This document shows, in pieces, positions 1-5,223 of a stretch of DNA of 6,903 bases. Under the pieces are notes generated by a model. It was not told where the DNA came from, did no database searches, and saw only the letters and a program-made list of their open reading frames with translations. Position 1 is the first letter of the stretch; the number at the start of each line of letters is the position of its first letter. Both the position numbers and the translations under genes were made by a program. The DNA is from an archaeon. GTDB lineage: Archaea; Asgardarchaeota; Hermodarchaeia; Hermodarchaeales; Hermodarchaeaceae. The DNA is taken from the NCBI GenBank assembly GCA_016550425.1, contig JABXGS010000003.1, positions 1 to 6,903 on the forward strand, in the 5' to 3' direction.

Positions 1-359
1 CCATCCTGACCAATGATAATCGACAAGTAGCCGAGTTTCTTTTAGAAAAACATAATTTGAAACCCTACGTCGATAAAATGATCACCCGTGATGAAGCGCC
101 TCACATGAAACCAGCTACAGAGGGATTAGAACTAATTCTGGACCAATTCCAGAAAACCTCCGCCCAGACTCTATTCATTGGTGATTCAACCATCGATATC
201 ATGACTGCCAAGAAGTTAAAGATACCTTGCATTGCACGTCAATCAAAACTGCTATCTGAAACGAAGCTGCTAGCAGAAGGCGCTATCGCAGTATTCCCAA
301 CACTAGTTCCGGTGATTCCATATCTGCAAAATCAGGGGTTCTTACCCTCCTCACACTAG
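1..359 (+). CDS. HAD-superfamily hydrolase (phosphatase), 5' truncated
   Basis: The reading frame is open from base 3 (ATC CTG ACC AAT) to the TAG at 357-359, so the true start and the nucleophile Asp motif (HAD motif I, DxDxT) lie before the window. The visible part begins ILTNDNR, whose Thr fits motif II. The motif III Lys lies in HMKPA, and a clear motif IV GDSTID (in FIGDSTIDIMTAKK) holds the Mg-binding acidic residues. The order T, K, GDxxxD is that of phosphoglycolate-phosphatase-like HAD enzymes, which are soluble and hydrolyse small phosphoesters. The substrate cannot be told from this fragment. The TTG at 57 could be read as a start, but it would cut off motif II, so the gene is better read as partial. 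The next gene follows after 64 bases on the same strand with no T-rich terminator between, so co-transcription is possible. Confidence 0.85.
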   Translation, partial: ILTNDNRQVAEFLLEKHNLKPYVDKMITRDEAPHMKPATEGLELILDQFQKTSAQTLFIGDSTIDIMTAKKLKIPCIARQSKLLSETKLLAEGAIAVFPTLVPVIPYLQNQGFLPSSH

Positions 360-419
360 AGAATAATACAAAAGGCTGATATTCGGACAACTAGACTAAG
401 TGGAGTAAAAAGAAGCAAA

Positions 420-430
420 ATGTGTGTGTG
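420..430 (+). repeat. (TG)5 tract overlapping the GTPase start codon
   Basis: An A followed by five TG units spans the start of the GTPBP1-like gene. The in-frame start is the GTG inside the tract (424-426). The ATG at 420-422 is read ATG TGT GTG TGA and stops at once. One additional TG unit would put that ATG in frame with the GTPase (ATG TGT GTG TGT GAA AAG). The only upstream purine box is GGAG at 402-405, 18 bases from the GTG. Confidence 0.8.
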
Positions 431-2097
431 AAAAGCGCGTGACACTGGATTTTGATCTCAAACAACTGCTAGCGAATGGTGAAACGAGAAACACCGAATT
501 CAAACGCTCCCTCACTGATCGAGATAAAACAAGAGATCGTAGGGCAAAATTAATCGCCCAATTGAAACTTATTACAAGTGAGGGACCAGGACAATTCGTT
601 GTTGGTGTTGAAGATCTTCATGGGAAAAAATGGGAAGTCTATGGCCTATCAAATGAGGAGATGGAAACCAGTAAAATCATTCTCAAAGCCTTATGTAAGG
701 AAGCGGGAATTGATATTTTAGAAGAGACTCATTATAAAACTGACCAGGGAATTGTAACAAGTTTCACCTTGGCTCGCGTTATTACACCAATGGTGCCTGA
801 AACCATTGGTATTAACATGGTGGGACGGGTAAATAGTGGAAAGACAACAGTAGCTGGTGTCCTCATTCAATGCAAGCTTGATGATGGCAGCGGACAAGCA
901 AGAGCTGTGCTCCTAACTTATCCTCAAGAGCTTAAGCGCGGACAGACTGCGGATCTGCATGTTACATTTGCAGCCATTGATAAGCAAGGCAAATTCATTC
1001 CCATGAAAGCGCCTTTACAAAAATCAACCCGTGCAAGAATCTTAGATAAGGCTCATCGGATAATTACTATCTTTGATGCCCCTGGTCACAAGGAATATAC
1101 GAAAACTATGATTCGTAGTGTTCTCGGAGCCTCTGCTCAGTATAGTATGCTGTTAGTTCCTTGCTTAGATGAACACAAACTTGCCATTGCTGAGGAACAA
1201 CGAAGCGGAATACTTCGTTTGGATGATATTACGCGGGAGCATTTACTATTGGTGTCAAATCAAGAATTACCATTTTTTGTCGTTATTAACAAAGTTGATG
1301 ATTGTGATGAAGCTATTCGCTCTCAGGTTCGAAACCTTGTCTTCGAAACGATTAAAGAAATTGGTCATGTTCCCCTTAGGGTCACTTCCGATGACGATAT
1401 ACGGATAATTTGCCGCGAAATCGCCCATCGGGTTATTGTTCCAGTTTTTGAAGTGAGTTGTGTGACGGGAGAAGGGCTAGATTTGCTACGAAAATCTTTG
1501 GCATATATCCCCTCCCGCATTCCAGTTGAACGCATCGAAAAACCTGCTTTTGCATACATCGACAAGGTATACCGTGGAATTCGGGGAACCAATGTTGTTA
1601 TAACCGGAACAGTCCAGGAGGGTATCTTCAAACCTGGTCAACCGATTCTTTGTGGTCCAGACAATGACGGGCGCTTTATGAAAGGTCGGATAGGTTCAAT
1701 TGAAGTGTTCAAAAAACGTGTTGAACGGGTGAAAGCGGGTGATGTCTTTGGATTCGATATCAAGCGACTTCCACCTGAAAAGGTCAGACGCGGACAAATT
1801 ATTAGTGACAAGGATGCAGATACAAAAGCAGTACAGGCTTTTGATGCCACAATTATCGTTACACGACACCCCACAAGGATACGTCCAGGATACGAACCAG
1901 TCTTTCATAGTGCCACCATTCAACAACCCGTTATTTATGAGAAAATCTTTGATAAAGAGTACTTAGTTGTCGGCGACGTAGCACGAGTTCGAATGGTTTT
2001 CAAAAAAGGTCCAGAGATGCTACGAATTGGCGATCGCATCGTAACTCGTGAAGCTAATACTCGGTGTATTGGAACAGTCACAGAACTTATCCGATAG
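424..2097 (+). CDS. GTPBP1-like translational GTPase (EF-1A/EF-Tu superfamily)
   Basis: This 557-residue protein has an N-terminal domain (about 1-125), a G domain (about 126-368) and two beta-barrel domains (about 373-460 and 470-557). Visible motifs are the P-loop GRVNSGKT (134-141), a GQT segment (173-175) matching the GRTSS switch I of GTPBP1, G3 DAPGH (218-222) with the catalytic-type His222, G4 NKVD (289-292), and a G5 Ser near 345. The C-terminus (REANTRCIGTVTELIR) resembles the end of human GTPBP1 (REGRTKAVGTITKLLQ), and LDDGSGQAR matches its LDNGRGFAR. Family members GTPBP1/2 act at the ribosome in delivery or rescue and are linked to mRNA decay; the archaeal role is inferred to be similar. 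The start is GTG at 424: the frame is closed by TAA at 406-408 and has no earlier start codon, while the ATG at 420 is out of frame. It converges tail to tail with the next gene, 14 bases away. Confidence 0.93.
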   Translation: MCEKRVTLDFDLKQLLANGETRNTEFKRSLTDRDKTRDRRAKLIAQLKLITSEGPGQFVVGVEDLHGKKWEVYGLSNEEMETSKIILKALCKEAGIDILEETHYKTDQGIVTSFTLARVITPMVPETIGINMVGRVNSGKTTVAGVLIQCKLDDGSGQARAVLLTYPQELKRGQTADLHVTFAAIDKQGKFIPMKAPLQKSTRARILDKAHRIITIFDAPGHKEYTKTMIRSVLGASAQYSMLLVPCLDEHKLAIAEEQRSGILRLDDITREHLLLVSNQELPFFVVINKVDDCDEAIRSQVRNLVFETIKEIGHVPLRVTSDDDIRIICREIAHRVIVPVFEVSCVTGEGLDLLRKSLAYIPSRIPVERIEKPAFAYIDKVYRGIRGTNVVITGTVQEGIFKPGQPILCGPDNDGRFMKGRIGSIEVFKKRVERVKAGDVFGFDIKRLPPEKVRRGQIISDKDADTKAVQAFDATIIVTRHPTRIRPGYEPVFHSATIQQPVIYEKIFDKEYLVVGDVARVRMVFKKGPEMLRIGDRIVTREANTRCIGTVTELIR

Positions 2098-2111
2098 AGT
2101 AATGAAGTGCC

Positions 2112-2759
2112 TTATAACTCTGCGAAAGCCCGAGCCAATTGGGTAATCTTGAAATGTAGTTCATCGACTGATGAAACAGTTGCAATAGAGTTTTTGTCCC
2201 AAGCTAAGAAATTCCGTTGAGCAACTGCTTCCAATTCTTCTGGAGAAGCCTTGGGAAAAGAAGCGCGTAATACCACCAGGCCATATTCTCCAGAGCCTGT
2301 GGTTTTTGCTAACAACTTTGTGATGAGCAGCCCCTTTGAATTTATTTTCGTAGCATATTGACGATGAAGCCTAAGTTTTGTAGTCGATCCAATTCGGCGA
2401 AGTTCTAACTGAATTGTTCGATCAACCCTTTCAGGTATCCATATTGCAAAGTAGATGGTTACACTGATGGTTAGGATTAGGGCGATAGTTGTAGCAAGAC
2501 CTGCAGGCCAAACGTAGGGATGTTGGAATGCTAATAATAACCATTGCCACCAAGTCTGGTATGGAGTGGGAGTCCAGGGTGGACCTAAGGATGGGAGTAG
2601 GAGGAGGTTGGTAACTAGGATATAAGCACAGATGCTGCTGACGACCCATAGGACTCCAAGGAAAACCCATTCTATGAGATATTGCTCTCGTACAATACCC
2701 GTGAGCAGTTGTTCATTCGTCTGTGTCAATGGATGTTCCATCCTCCAAAGCTTGAGCAT
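2112..2759 (-). CDS. two-helix membrane protein of unknown function
   Basis: The family is not recognised. From the ATG at 2759 the protein has 215 residues: a short N-terminal part with LTQTNEQLLTG, a hydrophobic helix at about 30-56 (WVFLGVLWVVSSICAYILV), a Pro/Trp-rich connecting loop (PPWTPTPYQTWWQW), a second helix at about 86-108 (GLATTIALILTISVTIYFAI), then about 105 charged soluble residues ending VDELHFKITQLARAFAEL. This suggests a membrane-anchored cytoplasmic tail. The frame stays open to a TTG at 2801 and has ATGs at 2783, 2759 and 2741. I chose 2759 because GGAG lies four bases upstream. The 2741 ATG directly abuts GGAGG, which leaves no spacer. Every candidate start overlaps the end of the winged-helix gene upstream (2713-3084), so the two are probably co-transcribed and translationally coupled. 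No signal peptidase site or catalytic motif is visible. Confidence 0.75.
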   Translation of the reverse strand: MLKLWRMEHPLTQTNEQLLTGIVREQYLIEWVFLGVLWVVSSICAYILVTNLLLLPSLGPPWTPTPYQTWWQWLLLAFQHPYVWPAGLATTIALILTISVTIYFAIWIPERVDRTIQLELRRIGSTTKLRLHRQYATKINSKGLLITKLLAKTTGSGEYGLVVLRASFPKASPEELEAVAQRNFLAWDKNSIATVSSVDELHFKITQLARAFAEL

Positions 2760-3084
2760 AAAGCTCCATCGTCTTTTTGCCATGGGTTTCGATAAGTTCA
2801 AGCAAATATGCTATCAATGGGTGCAGGTGGTTTACCCGGATTGAATGAAGGCGAGGCGTTAATCGATCGACGAGGATAAGTTCTTCTTTTTCAAGGCGTT
2901 CAAGGGGACCACGATATAAGGACTTGGCCTTTCCACTGTAACCAATTAATGTAATGAGCTGTTTTCCTGAAGCTGCCCGAGGGTAGATGTGGGCCAATGA
3001 AATAAGAATCCGGCGTTGGATTTCACTTAGAGAAAGAAGGGACATTATGAGATCATATGTATCCTTTCCTCGGTCTTTTGACAC
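2713..3084 (-). CDS. winged-helix DNA-binding protein (probable regulator)
   Basis: This 123-residue protein starts at GTG 3084; an in-frame ATG at 3045 would give 110 residues and cannot be excluded. The region from about 18 to 85 has winged-helix character: a first helix LSEIQRRILISLAHIYP, a turn region SGKQLITLIGYSG, a recognition-helix-like KSLYRGPLERLEKEELILVDR (the usual 'L..LE..GL' pattern before the wing), and a wing TPRLHSIRVN. A C-terminal helix (LIAYLLELIETHGKKTMELYAQAL) could dimerise. The fold call comes from pattern only, and the ligand and target are unknown. Its 3' end overlaps the membrane-protein gene, and it is divergent from another winged-helix gene across 262 bases of palindrome-rich DNA. 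Autoregulation is therefore a reasonable inference. Confidence 0.75.
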   Translation of the reverse strand: MSKDRGKDTYDLIMSLLSLSEIQRRILISLAHIYPRAASGKQLITLIGYSGKAKSLYRGPLERLEKEELILVDRLTPRLHSIRVNHLHPLIAYLLELIETHGKKTMELYAQALEDGTSIDTDE

Positions 3085-3144
3085 GCTTAACCACGCCAGC
3101 CGTGTTTCTTATCTTTAAGTCTAAAAGTATTGGTTAGTCTAACA

Positions 3145-3154
3145 AGATATACCT
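3145..3154 (-). promoter_or_regulatory. possible TATA box for the winged-helix/membrane pair
   Basis: Read on the minus strand this is AGGTATATCT, with purine-rich bases before TATAT. Initiation about 25 bases downstream would fall near 3120 and give a leader of about 35 bases before GTG 3084. The GTTAGTCTAAC palindrome lies between this box and the expected start site, where a bound repressor would block transcription. The call rests on spacing and sequence only. Confidence 0.3.
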
Positions 3155-3274
3155 CTTATTATGAGTTTTTATTTACAAGAGAGTTCTCACACAAGAGCGG
3201 TTAGTCATTAATGAATATTTATTATCTATAATAACAAATACTCACTTGAATGATTCGTGTACGTATTTATGCCG

Positions 3275-3290
3275 CAAAGTATATATTTAA
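3275..3290 (+). promoter_or_regulatory. archaeal TATA box with BRE-like purines for the 79-residue wHTH gene
   Basis: CAAAG followed by TATATATTTAA is a good match to a BRE plus TATA element. Initiation about 25 bases downstream would be near 3310, giving a leader of about 35 bases before ATG 3347. It is the clearest TATA-like element in the window. Confidence 0.55.
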
Positions 3291-3346
3291 GAGTGTAAAA
3301 TAAAGGTCAATCGAGTTGCTGGAGAATTACCTGGACGGTAAAAGCA

Positions 3347-3586
3347 ATGACACCTATCACTGAGAAAGTTTTGCGCCATCGGACTCGTCGCCAGATTTTA
3401 GTAACCCTTAATGGACAACGTACGTTTTTGCGTGACATCGCAAGGGCGTTAGATATTCCCCCAAGTACCGCCGCATATCATTTGAAGCGGCTTCTTTCTG
3501 CAGGTCTCGTCGAGCAACGTCGAGGAGTATACCATTCTTTCTACTTCTTAACCGAACACGGCGAACGGATTGCAGCAGAATTCTAA
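3347..3586 (+). CDS. ArsR-like winged-helix transcriptional regulator, 79 residues
   Basis: This is a compact single-domain DNA-binding protein. Helix 1 (EKVLRHRTRRQILVTLNG, about 6-23) is followed by FLRDIARALDI (27-37), then the recognition helix PPSTAAYHLKRLLSAGLV (38-55) with the 'S.A.YHLK.L..AGLV' signature of the ArsR family. A wing (EQRRGVYHSFYFLTEHGERI) closes the domain. It lacks the Cys/His pairs of metal-sensing ArsR proteins and has no effector domain, so it probably acts as a simple dimeric repressor or architectural regulator; the target is unknown. The ATG at 3347 is the first possible start after the in-frame TAA at 3296, and no strong Shine-Dalgarno precedes it. It is divergent from the winged-helix/membrane pair and could share operators with it. 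Confidence 0.88.
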   Translation: MTPITEKVLRHRTRRQILVTLNGQRTFLRDIARALDIPPSTAAYHLKRLLSAGLVEQRRGVYHSFYFLTEHGERIAAEF

Positions 3587-3655
3587 ATTCAACTGAATTG
3601 TACATTCACTGTCGGTAGGCTGCAACATCAGCCTTTATCGATAAATATGGATATT
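3586..3655. repeat. cluster of short inverted repeats between convergent genes
   Basis: Four inverted repeats lie within 70 bases. They are AATTC-AACT-GAATT (3586-3599, starting in the stop codon of the wHTH gene), the hairpin AGGCTG-CAACAT-CAGCCT (3617-3634), a perfect 12-base palindrome TTTATCGATAAA (3634-3645), and AATAT-GG-ATATT (3644-3655). The AGGCTG hairpin is the only GC-containing stem and could end or protect the 3' end of either convergent transcript. No long T-run follows it, so a classical terminator is not clear. Confidence 0.45.
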
Positions 3656-3673
3656 CAGTAATGCTAGCGAGTA

Positions 3674-4054
3674 TTAGGTTTCCAACGCCTGAGCTTTCGC
3701 TGTAGCTCTCCAAGTTGGTTGGTCATGCATTTCTGCTTTCTTTAGATATCCTTGGGATTCGAGTTCATCTAATAATGTGCGAACTTCTTCCTCTTTGAGG
3801 GGGCTCTTCCCGATGGGAACCCGAGTACTATTGACACCCTGTAAAATGCTTATGAACGATTGATGCCCCCTTTGACAAACGAATAATATTGCCTGTTGAT
3901 CGGCAGATAACAGCGCTTCCTCTCCTTTTGCTTCAGCCGCCTCCGCAGCTTCCGCCTGCTCGATTATTTCCGTTGGTAATGAGACATCTTGACGTTTTAC
4001 GGCGGCCGGTTTAAGTTGTACCTTCCGTTTCACCCTATTCTCGTTTTCAATCAT
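3674..4054 (-). CDS. small protein with Ala/Glu segment and probable winged-helix domain
   Basis: The family is not recognised. From ATG 4054 the protein has 126 residues. A basic N-terminus (ENENRVKRKVQLKPAAVKRQ) is followed by an acidic/alanine helix (IIEQAEAAEAAEAKGEEALL, about 30-49) and then a C-terminal region of about 75 residues. That region has winged-helix-like spacing: LSADQQAILFVC, LKEEEVRTLLDELESQGYLKKAEM, then a wing with PTWRATAKAQAL. The frame stays open to a GTG at 4090, but a TATA-like CATTATAG lies at 4080-4087 on this strand. That would place transcription at or just before ATG 4054, and GTGGT lies five bases before that ATG, so the shorter form is preferred. It lies 95 bases downstream of eL35A on the same strand. 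A nucleic-acid-binding role is inferred from the fold and charge. Confidence 0.7.
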   Translation of the reverse strand: MIENENRVKRKVQLKPAAVKRQDVSLPTEIIEQAEAAEAAEAKGEEALLSADQQAILFVCQRGHQSFISILQGVNSTRVPIGKSPLKEEEVRTLLDELESQGYLKKAEMHDQPTWRATAKAQALET

Positions 4055-4077
4055 TCTTACCACTTTTACGCTGCGAA

Positions 4078-4088
4078 GTCTATAATGC
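4078..4088 (-). promoter_or_regulatory. possible TATA box giving a near-leaderless transcript
   Basis: Read on the minus strand this is GCATTATAGAC. The usual 25-27-base spacing puts initiation at about 4056, essentially at the ATG at 4054. This argues for ATG 4054 over GTG 4090, which would overlap the promoter. Confidence 0.35.
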
Positions 4089-4149
4089 ACTTAGATGTTG
4101 AGTGGATGAGTGAGCCAAAAAGGTTTCTTTCTGATGGTGGGAAGGGCGA

Positions 4150-4635
4150 TTAATAAACCAGTATTTCTTTTGCAATGGCTTCTGCAGCGAGACTTCGTCT
4201 GAAGCGGACCCGCAAGACTCCATTGCGCCCATGGGCTGACACAATTCGACCCTGATTCGAGGTTTGATCGTTGAAATGGATGATTACAGAACGACCAATA
4301 TAAGATGCGGCTTGAGAAATTGATGTCACACCCTCCAATTGGATTAAGCCATATTGTGGTCGCTGTCTAATTGATCCTCGTTGGAAATTCATCAGTACTC
4401 CTTTGACAGGTTTTTCAAGAGGAAGCCGGCGGGGTTTTTTAGGTTTGGTTTCGACTGAAATTGCAGCTTTTCGCTTTTTCTTAGTTTTTTTGGCAGTTGT
4501 TATTTTCTTCGACTTAGGCTTCGTGGACTTAGGCTTCGTGGACTTAGGCTTCGTGGACTTAGACTTCGTTGAGCTAGTTGACTTGGATTTGCTCTTCTTT
4601 GGTTTTGCTTTAGATTCAGTAGATTTTTCAGGCAT
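4150..4635 (-). CDS. rpl35ae: large-subunit ribosomal protein eL35A (L35Ae) with lysine-rich N-terminal tail
   Basis: The C-terminal 84 residues (78-161) match eL35A along their length: KGVLMNFQRG, RQRPQYGLIQLEGVTS, AASYIGRSVI, the RIVSAHGRNGVLRVRFRRSL block, and the terminal ILVY. eL35A is a beta-barrel protein of the 50S/60S large subunit found in eukaryotes and some archaea; archaeal forms are usually only about this core. Here a 77-residue N-terminal extension precedes it, made almost entirely of Lys, Ser, Thr and Pro, with tandem KPKST units (about 26-42) and basic runs such as TAKKTKKKRK. It resembles a histone-H1 tail and is presumably disordered and RNA-binding. The start ATG at 4635 is preceded six bases upstream by AGGTGA, a perfect anti-16S match, so translation of the tail is well supported. 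A TATA-like box lies about 50 bases upstream. It is divergent from the Roadblock gene. Confidence 0.93.
   Translation of the reverse strand: MPEKSTESKAKPKKSKSKSTSSTKSKSTKPKSTKPKSTKPKSKKITTAKKTKKKRKAAISVETKPKKPRRLPLEKPVKGVLMNFQRGSIRQRPQYGLIQLEGVTSISQAASYIGRSVIIHFNDQTSNQGRIVSAHGRNGVLRVRFRRSLAAEAIAKEILVY
4511..4570 (-). repeat. 15-base in-frame tandem repeat (four units) coding KPKST
   Basis: The plus-strand unit GACTTAGGCTTCGTG occurs three times perfectly (4511-4525, 4526-4540, 4541-4555). A fourth copy (4556-4570) differs at two bases. Fifteen bases is five codons, so changes in copy number keep the eL35A frame. The identical codons suggest recent duplication. Confidence 0.92.
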
Positions 4636-4640
4636 TATCT

Positions 4641-4647
4641 GTCACCT
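4641..4647 (-). promoter_or_regulatory. Shine-Dalgarno site of eL35A
   Basis: The minus strand reads AGGTGAC, then five more bases and ATG 4635. AGGTGA is fully complementary to the archaeal 16S 3' end (CACCT), and it fixes the start upstream of the whole lysine-rich tail. Confidence 0.75.
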
Positions 4648-4680
4648 AGCCTTAGGGTGGACAAGGACACTGAAGAGTAG

Positions 4681-4690
4681 TTAATAAAAG
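4681..4690 (-). promoter_or_regulatory. TATA-like box for eL35A
   Basis: The minus strand reads CTTTTATTAA. Initiation about 25 bases on would be near 4660, leaving a 25-base leader that contains the Shine-Dalgarno. The element is AT-rich both ways and could also influence the divergent Roadblock gene. Confidence 0.45.
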
Positions 4691-4737
4691 TATTGGCAGT
4701 CCAAGGGCGTTAGATAAGCTAAGATGCAGATTCTTTG

Positions 4738-4744
4738 TTTTATG
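4738..4744 (+). promoter_or_regulatory. possible TATA box for the Roadblock gene
   Basis: TTTTATG lies about 60 bases before ATG 4802. Initiation near 4767 would leave a leader of about 35 bases containing GAGGG (4788-4792). The match is weak and has no clear BRE. Confidence 0.28.
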
Positions 4745-4787
4745 CGGTTACTTTAGGGAATGCGGGAAACACTAAAAGCTTCACAAT

Positions 4788-4792
4788 GAGGG
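4788..4792 (+). promoter_or_regulatory. Shine-Dalgarno site of the Roadblock gene
   Basis: GAGGG lies nine bases before ATG 4802. It supports that start over the in-frame ATG at 4829. Confidence 0.6.
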
Positions 4793-4801
4793 AAAACAAG
4801 T

Positions 4802-5191
4802 ATGCAATCGGTTTCTGATTCATCCACCATGTCTAAGGTTGAGAGCTATCTCGATGACGCTATTAGCCGCGAATCCTCAATTTATAGTGCAGCTGTCATG
4901 ACTGCAGACGGTTTTCCTCTTATTGTTCTGATGGGTAAAGGTGAAGTGGAGAAGTTAGAATTAGCTGCGGCAATTGCTTCCTTGGGTGCTTTATCAGAAC
5001 AGACTGCAAGTCAGTTAAAAATTGGCAAATATAAGGATTTGATGCTTAGATGCGGACGAGGGTACCTTCTTGTACGACGTATCAGCGAAGCAAACGTTTT
5101 AGCGATATTGGCTGATCGTAATGCTCCACTTGGTGCCATTAGCTTAGTGATAGATTCGATGACCAAACGTCTCAAAGGACTATTGAAATAG
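4802..5191 (+). CDS. Roadblock/LC7 domain protein
   Basis: This 129-residue protein is essentially one Roadblock/LC7 domain (about 12-128). It has an N-terminal helix (KVESYLDDAISRES), a strand pair with a turn (IYSAAVMTADGFPLIVLM), a long amphipathic helix (VEKLELAAAIASLGALSEQTASQL), the YKDLMLRCGRGYLLVRRI strands, AILADRNAPLGAI, and a C-terminal helix (LVIDSMTKRLKGLL). In known families (MglB, Lamtor2/3, dynein light chain 7) these domains dimerise and bind small Ras-like GTPases as activators, exchange factors or scaffolds. They are unusually numerous in Asgard archaea. It is probably cytoplasmic; no membrane anchor is seen. No Ras-like GTPase lies beside it in this window, so its partner is probably encoded elsewhere. 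It is head to head with eL35A and tail to tail, 11 bases apart, with the PP-loop enzyme gene. Confidence 0.92.
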   Translation: MQSVSDSSTMSKVESYLDDAISRESSIYSAAVMTADGFPLIVLMGKGEVEKLELAAAIASLGALSEQTASQLKIGKYKDLMLRCGRGYLLVRRISEANVLAILADRNAPLGAISLVIDSMTKRLKGLLK

Positions 5192-5200
5192 AATCTTGAA

Positions 5201-5223
5201 TTTTATTTTACTGATTTTTGTTT
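5201..5223 (+). terminator. T-rich tract after the Roadblock gene
   Basis: TTTTATTTTA and then TTTTTGTTT follow the stop codon (TAG, 5189-5191) within 35 bases. Oligo-T without a required hairpin is the usual intrinsic terminator of archaeal RNA polymerase. The tract overlaps the 3' end of the convergent PP-loop gene, so the two 3' ends share this DNA. Confidence 0.5.

Larger units (their letters stand above)
3085..3346. promoter_or_regulatory. AT-rich divergent intergenic region with short palindromes
   Basis: This stretch separates two divergent winged-helix genes. It holds an imperfect palindrome GTTAG-T-CTAAC (3133-3143), a perfect 10-base palindrome TCATTAATGA (3205-3214), and the inverted repeat TTATTA-TCTA-TAATAA (3219-3234). 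GGTTAGTC occurs twice in direct orientation (3132-3139 and 3199-3206), and AGTCTAA twice (3118-3124 and 3136-3142). Such elements are typical of operator sites for dimeric HTH proteins. No RNA gene or small ORF with support is visible here. Confidence 0.5.

Noticed and set aside
420..431. Frameshift or pseudogene at the start of the GTPase
   Set aside because: The GTG start gives an uninterrupted frame with all G motifs. The TG tract raises doubt only about which codon initiates, not about gene integrity.
1169..1966. Several short frames on both strands inside the GTPase gene
   Set aside because: They all lie within a well-supported 557-residue GTPBP1-like frame with conserved motifs throughout, and their peptides match nothing.
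2802..3346. Toxin-antitoxin or defence module around the two HTH genes
   Set aside because: Neither HTH protein nor the membrane protein shows a toxin, nuclease or effector motif, and there are no mobile-element signs.
4117..4121. T5 run on the minus strand as terminator of eL35A
   Set aside because: Five Ts, about 30 bases past the stop and without further T-rich sequence, are too weak to call.
4511..4570. Tandem repeat as a CRISPR array or iteron
   Set aside because: Units are contiguous, 15 bases long, without spacers, and in frame within a coding region.
4403..4684. Plus-strand frame coding a hydrophobic repeat protein (LGFVD units)
   Set aside because: It is the exact reverse-strand mirror of the lysine-rich KPKST tail of eL35A. 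The eL35A frame has a family match and a perfect Shine-Dalgarno site.
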